Assembly (NCBI GenBank): GCA_023228945.1
Contig: JALOAI010000005.1
Location: 1 to 64,000 of the forward strand
Source of the DNA: Pigmentiphaga sp.
GTDB taxonomy: Bacteria; Pseudomonadota; Gammaproteobacteria; Burkholderiales; Burkholderiaceae_B
Direction of reading: 5' to 3'
Length of the DNA stretch: 64,000 nucleotides
Position numbers and translations under genes: made by a program. Position 1 is the stretch's first letter. Every line of letters starts with the position of its first letter. Below, piece after piece: positions 43,356-51,511 of the stretch. Below the pieces are notes generated by a model. It ran no database searches. It was not told the origin of the DNA and worked only from the letters and a program-made list of their open reading frames with translations.

Positions 43356-44925
43356 GCAAGGGGGCTGTATCGGTAAGGCGGACCATCTCGCGCGCCAGCT
43401 TGTTCAATAACTCCATCTTTAGCTCCGAATGATCGACAGAACCCCAGAGATTATGGTTTTCGTGAGGGTCTTCAGCCAGATCGTAGATCTCACCTATCTC
43501 ATCGTCATCTGAAATGGAGATTCTGAATCGCTGATCGATCAGAGTCCGTATCCTGAAATTCTTGTCTTTGCCAAATTTGTACCAGGCTGCTTCGCTTTCG
43601 ATGACGATAGCTCTGGCATCTGGCCGACGGGAGGTCAACGAGTATCCTTGCATACCATTGTTGGGATTTATATTCGCTCGTTTAAGGATGGTTCTGGCGA
43701 TATCAATCGTGCCGGCAAGCTCATGGTCGACGCTAGCTGAAGCTCGGCCGGGAATATCAGAAAAAATAAACGGTACCCTGATCAGGCCTTGGTAATGGAG
43801 TGGGCCTTTCAGCATAATGCCGTGATCGCCCATCCAGTCGCCGTGATCACTCGTAAAAGCCATAACGGTATCTTGATGAAGATTAAGATCCCGTACCGAG
43901 GCTTTTATCCCTCCGATACAGTCATCGATCAAAGTGATCATGCCATACGTCAATGCAATGATTTCTCGCGCTTCACGCTCATTGACACTAAATGGCGTAT
44001 GGCCAGTTCTATTAGTTCTTCCAGATTGTGTGTCGTGGTGGATGGCCTGGATCAGATCCGTTGTGGTGCGGTTAAAGAAGGATGGCGGCAACGGAATGGT
44101 GTCGGGATCGTACATGTCCCAATAAGCGCCGGGTGGGGTGTAGGGATGATGCGGGTCGGGAAAGGAGCACATCAAAAAGAAAGGCTCGTCCGGATGCTCC
44201 GCCGCATGTTTCTGGAGCCAGGCGCCGGCTTGGCGGGCAATATAAGTGCTCGGATAGAGATCGGTGGAAAGGCGTGTACGCCAAGCTTGTGGAGCACTAT
44301 AGCGATCGTCGCGTAAGGCGTTGGCGCGGCCGCGCAACTGGCTGGCATTGGGCGCGTTCCGCGACAGCCAACGAGCATAATCCCCGCCGACTTCGTCTCC
44401 GTGATAGGTGCAGAGGTCGACGTGGTCAAAGCCATAAAATGGAACCTGAACATGATGGGTCTCGTCGTTCTCCCAACGAGATAATGATTCGTTCTCATAA
44501 TTTCGCCCAATCAGGCTGCGCTGGTCAGCATCGCGCAAATGTTCCGGTGGCAGAAAACTGTTTTCGTCATATTGCCAGCGACGTCTGAAGTCGCCGTCGA
44601 CCCCGAAGTTCTGTAGGTGAGACTTGCCGATAAGCGCCGTTCGATATCCGGCGCTCTTCAGGAGGTCGACGAAGGTGGTCGAATCCCTGACCAATGGAAT
44701 GCCATTGTGACGAACGCCGTGTAAAGAGGGCATGCGGCCGGTCAGCATGGTGGCACGGTTTGCCATGCAGACCGGGCTGGACACGTAAAACCGCTCGAAT
44801 CGGATGCCGCAAGCGGCGATAGAGTCGATGTGGGGCGTTCTGACAATAGGGTTGCCATAACAGCCAAGGTGGTCCGCTCGATGCTGATCCGTCACGAAGA
44901 GAATGAAATTTGGTCTCTTGCTCAT
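43339..44925 (-). CDS. sulfatase (arylsulfatase/choline-sulfatase family)
   Basis: 528 residues. RPNFILFVTDQHRADHLGCY is the first metal-binding strand. The active-site signature SSPVCMANRATMLTGRMP has Cys53 (to become formylglycine) and Arg57 in the C-x-[PA]-x-R form, with Ala instead of the common Pro. Later metal ligands occur in AFTSDHGDWMGDHGIMLKG. The C-terminus is EIYDLAEDPHENHNLWG, common in choline-sulfatase-like enzymes. No signal peptide, so cytoplasmic. It follows a Bug gene by 28 bases and likely acts on the ligand that protein imports. Confidence 0.88.
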   Translation of the reverse strand: MSKRPNFILFVTDQHRADHLGCYGNPIVRTPHIDSIAACGIRFERFYVSSPVCMANRATMLTGRMPSLHGVRHNGIPLVRDSTTFVDLLKSAGYRTALIGKSHLQNFGVDGDFRRRWQYDENSFLPPEHLRDADQRSLIGRNYENESLSRWENDETHHVQVPFYGFDHVDLCTYHGDEVGGDYARWLSRNAPNASQLRGRANALRDDRYSAPQAWRTRLSTDLYPSTYIARQAGAWLQKHAAEHPDEPFFLMCSFPDPHHPYTPPGAYWDMYDPDTIPLPPSFFNRTTTDLIQAIHHDTQSGRTNRTGHTPFSVNEREAREIIALTYGMITLIDDCIGGIKASVRDLNLHQDTVMAFTSDHGDWMGDHGIMLKGPLHYQGLIRVPFIFSDIPGRASASVDHELAGTIDIARTILKRANINPNNGMQGYSLTSRRPDARAIVIESEAAWYKFGKDKNFRIRTLIDQRFRISISDDDEIGEIYDLAEDPHENHNLWGSVDHSELKMELLNKLAREMVRLTDTAPLPTALA

Positions 44926-44953
44926 GGGTAAGCGCCTATCAATGTAAATATTT

Positions 44954-45937
44954 TTACCGAGGAGAATTGTTGAGATCCTTGAGGATCGTCCCATATCGGA
45001 AATAGTCTTCCTTGGCGATTTTTTTCATGTCTTCGGGCGTGGTTGTATATACTTCTATCGCTTTCTGGGCAAGCGTTTTCTTGAGGCTGGGATTACTTAA
45101 GGCCTGGGTGGTCAGCTCGTGCATTATTTGTAGAATGTGGAGCGGTATTCCCGCTGGGCCAAGAATCCCCGTCCATGTGTCCATCTGAGATAACGTCAGG
45201 CCGCTTTCATTCAGAGTGGGTATCTCGGGAAACAGCTCGGATCTTTGTGATGAAATCATCACGATGGGCTTGAGGGTTCCAGCTTCAATTTGAGATTGAA
45301 CCAATCCCAGTCCTGCAAAAAACAGGTCTAATCTACCCGCCAGCAAGTCAGGCATGACCATGGCTGCGCTAGGGTAAGGAATCTCGGTAATATCGACATC
45401 CGTCGCGTTTTTAAAGAGCTCGGCAGCCAGTTGGTTGGCGCTTCCAGGTCCGCCTGAACCATAGTTAAGCTTGCCGGGATTGGCTTTGGCCAATGCTATG
45501 ACTTCCTCCGGAGTGCTGGCGTCAACCGATGGGTGCGCAACCAAGACATAGGGTGCGTTGAAAATCGTCGTTAAAAACGAGAATTCTTGGAAGGGATCCT
45601 TGGCATTGTTCAGAATGTGAGGGTTGACTCCCACCACATTAAACGGAGCAATAAGCCAGGTGTAGCCGTCGGGTTTGCTTCTGGCAACGAATTCAGCTCC
45701 GATCTGGCTCCCCGCTCCGGGCCGGTTCATCACGATGCTGGGTGTGTTGGAGATTTTGGTGATCTCCTCGGCCAGCATTCTCGCAGTGATGTCCAGCGCT
45801 GTTCCTGGAGCGCCGGGAACGACAAAATGTATCGTTGACGAGGGAAAGTCTTTGGCTTCGGCTTTGAGTGTTGATGTGAAAGTCAAGAGGAAGGCTTGAA
45901 AAAGCATCCCCATGATTACTGTTTTCTTATGTTTCAT
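44954..45937 (-). CDS. Bug family solute-binding protein
   Basis: 327 residues with a signal peptide (MGMLFQAFLLTFTSTLKAEA). Bug landmarks: IHFVVPGAPGTALDITARML, IVMNRPGAGSQIGAEFVARS, NYGSGGPGSANQLAAELF. Codon use is clearly AT-richer than in the other Bug genes here. It forms an operon with the sulfatase, suggesting uptake or sensing of a sulfate ester. Confidence 0.88.
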   Translation of the reverse strand: MKHKKTVIMGMLFQAFLLTFTSTLKAEAKDFPSSTIHFVVPGAPGTALDITARMLAEEITKISNTPSIVMNRPGAGSQIGAEFVARSKPDGYTWLIAPFNVVGVNPHILNNAKDPFQEFSFLTTIFNAPYVLVAHPSVDASTPEEVIALAKANPGKLNYGSGGPGSANQLAAELFKNATDVDITEIPYPSAAMVMPDLLAGRLDLFFAGLGLVQSQIEAGTLKPIVMISSQRSELFPEIPTLNESGLTLSQMDTWTGILGPAGIPLHILQIMHELTTQALSNPSLKKTLAQKAIEVYTTTPEDMKKIAKEDYFRYGTILKDLNNSPR

Positions 45938-46345
45938 TATCTCTAAACCTTATTGGAATGCGTAAAGCGCAGATATGGAGTCGGTGGTTTGGAACGTTCG
46001 AAAACAAGGGCGATCCAGACGGTGAACGGCAAGGTGATTATGCACAAGGTTTTATTTTTTTATCCTTCTTAAGCTGGATTTTCCATTAGGGCAGCTTATG
46101 GAAGAGGCCCAAGAACACCTTCGTGGGCGAGTCTTGCCGCTGAGCCTGCGGTCCAAGATCTGGATTCGAGTGCAGGCCGATGATGACCGGCGTGGTTTGC
46201 CTCTGCAATTAGCTCAGCTAATCGCTGAGCTCGTAACTTCGAGAAGGCTGGAGCACTCGTGCATCCCTTGCAGTCGACTCTCGCCATGGCGTCAAGGTCA
46301 TGTCATATAACCCGCGTACGGTATGCACAGATACAGGAGATCGCG
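45938..46345. other. intergenic region, AT-rich then GC-rich
   Basis: About 400 bases between the divergent Bug and PAP2 genes. The left half continues the AT-rich patch. AGCTCAG and CTGAGCT near 46210-46230 form a short inverted repeat. Two small frames (plus 46098-46310, minus 46096-46287) look like neither family nor good translation starts. I see no gene here. Confidence 0.4.
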
Positions 46346-47047
46346 ATGCCGCTCGACCAGAAAGTCCTATGCAAGCCCCGCCCCGCTAGCGGCCAGCAAG
46401 CCATCCGGCGCTGCGAGGAGCCGGATGAGCGTCCGCTCGGCGTGTTCCAGGCTGCGACGCGACCTCCAGTAGTACTCCCGTCCCGACGAATGAGCTCCGC
46501 GGTCAGGGGAGGGCGCGAACGAGTCGCGACCGGGAGCGCTTGCGTCGTTGCTCAATGGGACCGCCGCTGGTTCCTCAAATGCCAGGGCCTGCCTTACCGC
46601 CGTTCCCTCGCGCGCCTGGCGCGCTGGGTCTCGCGCACTGGCGACGGGCCGCCCTATGCGGTGCTGGGCCTGCTCTGCCTATGGAACTCCAGCCCGGCGC
46701 TGCAGGCCTTCGGCTGGCAGCTGTTGGCGGCCTTTGCCATCGAAGTGCCGCTGTACGTCTTGCTCAAGCACGCCTGTCGCCGCCAGCGCCCCGCCGTGGT
46801 GCTGCCTGGCGTGGAAGCCTACGTCCAGCCAGCCGATCGCTTCAGTTTGCCCTCGGGCCATACCGCGGCGGCCTTCCTGGTGGCGACACTGGTCATGCTC
46901 CACGCGGGTTGGCCCGGCGCCTTGCTGCTGCCCTGGGCGATGGCCGTTGGCGCGTCGCGGGTGATCCTGGGCGTGCATTATCCCGGCGATACCGTGGCCG
47001 GCGCGACCGTGGGTAGCCTGGTGGCCCTCACGGTGTTCACCTGGTAG
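46346..47047 (+). CDS. PAP2 family membrane phosphatase
   Basis: 233 residues with an AGGAG ribosome-binding site seven bases before ATG 46346. After an unusual polar N-terminus of about 75 residues come several membrane helices and the three PAP2 motifs: KHACRRQRP (C1), LPSGHTAAAF (C2) and SRVILGVHYPGD (C3). Likely a lipid or isoprenyl phosphate phosphatase on the periplasmic side. It is followed six bases later by a glycosyltransferase gene, so the pair may act on one glycolipid. Confidence 0.88.
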   Translation: MPLDQKVLCKPRPASGQQAIRRCEEPDERPLGVFQAATRPPVVLPSRRMSSAVRGGRERVATGSACVVAQWDRRWFLKCQGLPYRRSLARLARWVSRTGDGPPYAVLGLLCLWNSSPALQAFGWQLLAAFAIEVPLYVLLKHACRRQRPAVVLPGVEAYVQPADRFSLPSGHTAAAFLVATLVMLHAGWPGALLLPWAMAVGASRVILGVHYPGDTVAGATVGSLVALTVFTW

Positions 47048-47053
47048 CCCGGC

Positions 47054-48163
47054 ATGCGCATTCTCTACGGTGTGCAGGGCACCGGCAACGGCCATGTCTC
47101 GCGAGCGCGCGCCATGGCGCCGCAGCTCGCGGCGGCGGGCCATCAGGTCGATTTCGTGTTCTCGGGCCGGCCCGCCGAGGCCTACTTCGATATGGCGGAG
47201 TTCGGCGACTGGCGAGTTTGCGACGGCGTGACGTTTGTCGTCGAAGGCGGCCGCGTGCGGCTTTGGCGCAGCGCCGCGCAGTTGCGGCTGGGACGTTGGT
47301 GGCGGGAAGTGTCCGGGTTGCCGATGGAGCCATACGACCTGGTGATCACCGACTTCGAGCCCGTAACGGCGTGGGCCGCGCGGCGGGCGGGCATACCCAG
47401 CATCAACCTGAGTCATCAGGCGGCGTTCTCCTATCCGGTGCCGCGCATGGCGGGTTCGCGCATCACCCGCGCGCTGTTGCGCCATTACGCACCGTCCAGC
47501 CATCGCGTGGGACTGCATTGGCATCATTTCGGATTGCCCATCCTGCCGCCGCTGATCCAGCATTCCGAGGATGGCCCAGGCGTGGGCCGCCCCTCGTGTG
47601 CCGCCGCGGCGGGAACGGAAAGACCATTCATCGTCGTTTATCTGCCCTTTGAGCGGCGAGCGGAGATCGAGCGCGTACTGGCACCCCTGCGGCAAGTGGA
47701 TTTCGTGTGCTACCACCCCGAGGTGGCCGCCGATGCGAACACCCACGGCCTGCCCTGGCGGCGTTTATCGCGCGAAGGCTTTCAGCGTGACCTCCGTCGG
47801 GCCGATGGCGTGATTTGCAACGCCGGCTTCGAACTGCCCTCGGAGGCGTTATCGCTGGGCCGAAAGCTGCTGGTCAAGCCGCTGGCCGGCCAGTTCGAGC
47901 AGCTCTCGAACGCCCTGGCCCTGGAGCGCCTGGGGCTGGCGACACGGACCCTGGCCCTGGAGCGCGAAGCCGTGGAGCGCTGGCTGGCGCTGCCGCCCGC
48001 CGAACCGGTGTCTTATCCCGCGATAGCGCCGGCCCTGGTCGACTGGATCGGGCGGGGACGCTGGGGGGAAGTGGAAGACCTGGCTCGCGGGCTTTGGGCG
48101 CAGGTGCGGTTTCCGTCGTATTTTCGGGAGCCGGCCCAGGGGCGGCCGGGCGCCGGACTATAG
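47054..48163 (+). CDS. glycosyltransferase, MJ1255/VC2487 type
   Basis: 369 residues of the GT-B type. It starts MRILYGVQGTGNGHVSRARA, the conserved N-terminus of the MJ1255/VC2487 family, and has DLVITDFEPVTAWAARRAGI and GVICNAGFELPSEALSLGRK, the donor-binding loop. The acceptor is unknown; linked PAP2 phosphatase genes suggest a lipid glycosylation pathway. Its 3' end overlaps the convergent marR-type gene by six bases. Confidence 0.85.
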   Translation: MRILYGVQGTGNGHVSRARAMAPQLAAAGHQVDFVFSGRPAEAYFDMAEFGDWRVCDGVTFVVEGGRVRLWRSAAQLRLGRWWREVSGLPMEPYDLVITDFEPVTAWAARRAGIPSINLSHQAAFSYPVPRMAGSRITRALLRHYAPSSHRVGLHWHHFGLPILPPLIQHSEDGPGVGRPSCAAAAGTERPFIVVYLPFERRAEIERVLAPLRQVDFVCYHPEVAADANTHGLPWRRLSREGFQRDLRRADGVICNAGFELPSEALSLGRKLLVKPLAGQFEQLSNALALERLGLATRTLALEREAVERWLALPPAEPVSYPAIAPALVDWIGRGRWGEVEDLARGLWAQVRFPSYFREPAQGRPGAGL

Positions 48164-48649
48164 GACGATCCGCCGCAGCAGTTGGGTGAGCTGGTCGCGC
48201 TGGCGCTCCGTCAGCGGGTCGAGAATCTCGTCCTGCGCCAGCAGGACGGCGGGTTCCAGCCGTTCCAGGAGTTCGACGCCGGCATCGGAAATCGTGAGCA
48301 GGCGGACGCGGCGATCGACGGGGGAGGGCTGACGCTGCACCAGCTCTTTCTTTTCCAGCCGGTCGACGACGCCGCCGATCGTGGCGCGGTCGTACGAGAT
48401 GTTGTCGGCGAGCGCCCCTTGCTCGATGGCCGGGGCGTGGATGTATACCCCGGCCAGTACGGTGTATTGCATGGGGGTCAGATCGGAGCCGTGGGCCTCG
48501 AACTGCCGGGTGAGCGCCGCCGCGACGCGCTGCTGCATCCGCCGGATGAGCGCGCCGGGCAGACCGCGATAAACATACGGGATGCCGTCCACCGCCCATG
48601 CACGATAACGCTCGCGTAAATCCTGCAGGTCGATGGTTCTGGTGTCCAT
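48158..48649 (-). CDS. MarR family regulator of the Bug/flavoprotein operons
   Basis: 163 residues, winged helix: LTPMQYTVLAGVYIHAPAIE, ISYDRATIGGVVDRLEKKEL, RQPSPVDRRVRLLTISDAG. As the last gene of the leftward operon (small membrane protein, flavoprotein, Bug protein) it is a likely repressor of the divergent promoter region at 51332-51511, where a large AT-rich inverted repeat overlaps both -10 elements. MarR proteins of this kind release DNA on binding an aromatic or carboxylic ligand. Confidence 0.85.
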   Translation of the reverse strand: MDTRTIDLQDLRERYRAWAVDGIPYVYRGLPGALIRRMQQRVAAALTRQFEAHGSDLTPMQYTVLAGVYIHAPAIEQGALADNISYDRATIGGVVDRLEKKELVQRQPSPVDRRVRLLTISDAGVELLERLEPAVLLAQDEILDPLTERQRDQLTQLLRRIVL

Positions 48650-48667
48650 GGCGAGATGTCGGTGGAG

Positions 48668-49660
48668 TTACTCGAGGCGCACACCCGAAGCCTTGATGAC
48701 CTTGGCCCACTTTTCCATGTCTTCGATGAGGAACCCCCGGAATTCCTCCGGGGAGTTGGGCATCGGCACGAAGCCTTGAGCCATCAACTGTTTTTGCACC
48801 TCTGGACGTTCGAGCTGGGCGTGCAGGGCGCGGTTGAGCTTCTCGACCGCGCCGGGAGGCATTGTAGCCGGCGCTAGCATGCCGTACCAGGCGAGCGCTT
48901 CGTAGCCCTCGAGATCGGCCGCTTCTTCCACGGTGGGAATGTCGGGGGTCAGCGGCGAGCGCTCCCGGCCCGTCACGCCCAAAGGGATCAGAGCGCCCGA
49001 CTGGATGTGCGGCAGGACCGTGGGCAGGCTCATGGTCAGCAAGGAGGTGTGGCCCGCCAGGGTCGAGGTGACGGATTCGCCGCCGCCGCCATAGGGCACA
49101 TGCAGCAGCTCGATGTCGGCCATCGATTCGAACAGCGCCATGGCCATGTGCATGGGCGTGCCATTGCCTGGCGACGAATAGGTGATCTCTCCCGGCTTCT
49201 GCTTCGCGAGCGCGATCACTTCCTTGAGGTTGCTCACGCCGAGCTTGGGGCTGGCCACCAGCACGTTCGGCGCCACGGCGATCAGGCTGATGGGGGAGAA
49301 GTCGCCGATCGGGTCGTAGGGAATGGAAGGATAGAGGCTGGCGTTGATCACGTGCGCCCCGACGCCGAACAGCAACTTGTGGGGATCGTTGGCGCGCGCA
49401 ACGTACTCGGCGGCGATGTTGCCGCTGGCTCCGGGCCGGTTCTCGACGATGAAGGAGCGACCCAGGTCGTTGCTGAGCAATTGTGCGAACATTCTGCCGA
49501 CAGCATCGCTGCCGCCGCCTGCGGAATAGCCCACGACGATACTCACGGTGCGGGTGGGGTAGTCGGTTGCGGGGGCAGCGGCCGCCTGCGCCGCCGCGCC
49601 CCAGGACAGGGCGGCCGCGGCGAGCAGCGTCGAGCCGAGCTTACGATTGAGGGATTGCAT
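48668..49660 (-). CDS. Bug family solute-binding protein
   Basis: 330 residues, signal peptide LLAAAALSWGAAAQAAAAPA. Bug landmarks: VSIVVGYSAGGGSDAVGRMF, FIVENRPGASGNIAAEYVAR, YSSPGNGTPMHMAMALFESM. A strong AGGAGAACCGTC leader supports ATG 49660, which overlaps the flavoprotein 3' end by 20 bases. Third gene of the operon; the periplasmic receptor for the substrate oxidised by the flavoprotein is a reasonable inference. Confidence 0.92.
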   Translation of the reverse strand: MQSLNRKLGSTLLAAAALSWGAAAQAAAAPATDYPTRTVSIVVGYSAGGGSDAVGRMFAQLLSNDLGRSFIVENRPGASGNIAAEYVARANDPHKLLFGVGAHVINASLYPSIPYDPIGDFSPISLIAVAPNVLVASPKLGVSNLKEVIALAKQKPGEITYSSPGNGTPMHMAMALFESMADIELLHVPYGGGGESVTSTLAGHTSLLTMSLPTVLPHIQSGALIPLGVTGRERSPLTPDIPTVEEAADLEGYEALAWYGMLAPATMPPGAVEKLNRALHAQLERPEVQKQLMAQGFVPMPNSPEEFRGFLIEDMEKWAKVIKASGVRLE

Positions 49661-51092
49661 GACGGTTCTCCTCTGGATGGTGGGATACAACCCGGTGCGC
49701 GGCGTCTTCCGCGGCGCGCATTCCGAACACGACGGCCTTGATCAGGCCGCCGACATAGCCGACGGTGGGGCCGCCCTCCAGCCCGCCGGTCGCGGCGCCG
49801 GCGGCGTAAAGCCCGGGAACGACGCCGCCGTCGGCGGACAGCACGCGGCCATGGCCGTCGATGTGGATGCCTCCCATGGTGTTGGTGATGCCGCTGCACA
49901 CCGGAATCGCCATGAAGGGCGGGGTCTGGATCGGCAGCGCCGGGGTCTTGCGCTGGCTGCGGGGGGGAGTCAGCGCTGCGAGTGTGCCGGCGGACAGGGC
50001 CGCGTTGTACTGGCGGACGGTCTCGACCAGCTCCGGCGCCGGCAGCCCGGCCAGCGCGGCGAGGGTTTTGAGATCGCCGGCCTGGTGCAGCGTGCCGCCG
50101 TGATAGGGCAGCATGGGATTGGGGGCCACCAGCCCGACACGGCCGGGGCCGTTCCAGATGGCGGCGTCGATGATGACTTGGGCGCTGGCGGGATGATCGA
50201 GCCTGGCCAGTTGGTTGGCGGCGTGGATGCCTCCGAGCCCTTCGTCGAACAGGCGCCTGCCGTCGCCGCCGACGATCACCCCGGCGGCGCCCAGGGCGTC
50301 CACTTGCGGATAAGGCCACAGTGCGGGGTTGTGCAGGGCGTCGCGGCTGAGGACGTGCCCGTAGAAACTGTCGGTGCCGCGGAGCCCGGCGCCGATGGCC
50401 CGGGCCATGGTCAGGGCGTCACCCTGGTTGCTGCCGGCGTTGCGTTGCACGACTTCGGCGGGATTGGGCCCGATGAACTCCCGGAAGCAGGCGGGATTGG
50501 CGGCGAAGCCGCCGTCCGCCAGCAGGGTGGCGAAGGCTTCGAGCCGCAGCGCTTCCTGTGCGCGGCTGGCCACGACCCCGATGCAGCGGCCCTCGGACTG
50601 GATGAGTTCGCGGGCACGCGCGCCTTCGATGAACTGGCCTCCGAGGGCGATGAGGCGGGCGCGCAGGGTTTGCAGGGTTAGGTCGGGGCCGCGCCCCCGC
50701 CAGTTGGCCGCGGGCTGTAGCCCCGTCACCATGGGCCGGGGGGGCGCCATCACCCAGGCGCCACGCTTCAGTTGCGGGAAGTTGGCCATCTTCACGCCGT
50801 GCCGCCGCAGCCAGTCGAAGGCGCGATGCGCCGTCTCGGCGACGGCCTCGGCTTGCGGAGAGTCGGCGACGTCCTGGTCGCGCATGCCCGCGCGAAGCTG
50901 CTCCGCCGGCAGGCGGACGTCCTGGTAGGAGACGTGCAGGATGCCGCCGGCGATGCGCGAGTTGCAGGGATAGTGAGGACCGGACCCGGCCTCGATCACG
51001 ACGGCGGCCAATCCGAGTTCCTGCGCGCGCACGGCGGCGGTGAGGCCCGCCAGGCCGCCGCCCACACTGAGAAACCGCGGAGCCGGGTTCAT
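49641..51092 (-). CDS. FAD-dependent dehydrogenase, tricarballylate dehydrogenase (TcuA) type
   Basis: 483 residues. The FAD site FLSVGGGLAGLTAAVRAQEL lacks the common Gly-x-Gly spacing change and looks functional. SGITNTMGGIHIDGHGRVLS and GLYAAGAATGGLEGGPTVGY are the C-terminal flavin and substrate region. It resembles the protein at 14298-15719 in sequence, in its ATGA overlap with an 80-residue membrane protein gene upstream, and in its association with a Bug protein. Substrate unknown; probably a small carboxylate. Confidence 0.85.
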   Translation of the reverse strand: MNPAPRFLSVGGGLAGLTAAVRAQELGLAAVVIEAGSGPHYPCNSRIAGGILHVSYQDVRLPAEQLRAGMRDQDVADSPQAEAVAETAHRAFDWLRRHGVKMANFPQLKRGAWVMAPPRPMVTGLQPAANWRGRGPDLTLQTLRARLIALGGQFIEGARARELIQSEGRCIGVVASRAQEALRLEAFATLLADGGFAANPACFREFIGPNPAEVVQRNAGSNQGDALTMARAIGAGLRGTDSFYGHVLSRDALHNPALWPYPQVDALGAAGVIVGGDGRRLFDEGLGGIHAANQLARLDHPASAQVIIDAAIWNGPGRVGLVAPNPMLPYHGGTLHQAGDLKTLAALAGLPAPELVETVRQYNAALSAGTLAALTPPRSQRKTPALPIQTPPFMAIPVCSGITNTMGGIHIDGHGRVLSADGGVVPGLYAAGAATGGLEGGPTVGYVGGLIKAVVFGMRAAEDAAHRVVSHHPEENRHAIPQS

Positions 51093-51331
51093 CGCGGGAC
51101 CAGGGTATCGATCACGATGCGGGCGACTTCGGCATAGCTCGCCAGCAGTGTCGCCACCAGGGCTCCAGCCACCAGGCCGACGACGGGCCAGACGAATTCT
51201 CCCGTGCGCCACCCCAGCCACGCGCCCGACGCGAGGAGCGCCAGGCCGAGCAGCACGGCCAGGAGTTTGCCGTGGCTGGCTACGGCTTGCAGTACCGGGT
51301 AGTTCGGTGGACGGTATTCCTGAGAGGTCAT
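51089..51331 (-). CDS. 80-residue membrane protein coupled to a flavoprotein
   Basis: 80 residues from ATG 51331 with AGGAG eight bases upstream. Two hydrophobic segments (about 22-41 and 48-66) and a C-terminal tail ending VPR. It aligns without gaps to the 80-residue protein at 15716-15958 (shared MTS start, P-x-YP, HG, Trp, Glu, I-x-x-D, PR end). The stop overlaps the flavoprotein start. First gene of its operon. No known family recognised. Confidence 0.72.
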   Translation of the reverse strand: MTSQEYRPPNYPVLQAVASHGKLLAVLLGLALLASGAWLGWRTGEFVWPVVGLVAGALVATLLASYAEVARIVIDTLVPR

Positions 51332-51451
51332 TCCATCGCTCCTCTGGGTGGCGGGCTGGACCGGCCGGCCACGAGGCTTCGTGGCCCGCACCGTGGCAAG
51401 GCCGGATGGCGGAGGTGGTCCGTTGCCTGGCTTTACGGCTTCATTTAATTA

Positions 51452-51504
51452 AGTATACATATTAAATGTACTCAAATTGACTGTATGCAATTTATATGTA
51501 TACT
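51452..51504. promoter_or_regulatory. divergent promoter region with 11-bp inverted repeat (likely MarR operator)
   Basis: AGTATACATAT (51452-51462) and ATATGTATACT (51494-51504) are exact reverse complements 42 bases apart centre to centre, four helical turns. On the plus strand TTGACT (51477-51482), 16 bases, TATACT (51499-51504) form a near-consensus promoter whose -10 lies in the right arm. The left arm contains TATACT on the minus strand as the -10 for the leftward operon. A repressor on both arms would block both promoters; the MarR protein encoded at the end of that operon is the obvious candidate. Confidence 0.65.
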
Positions 51505-51511
51505 GTCAAGT

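Noticed and set aside
44954..45937. a full tripartite tricarboxylate transporter
   Set aside because: Only Bug receptors are present; no TctA or TctB genes occur anywhere in the window.
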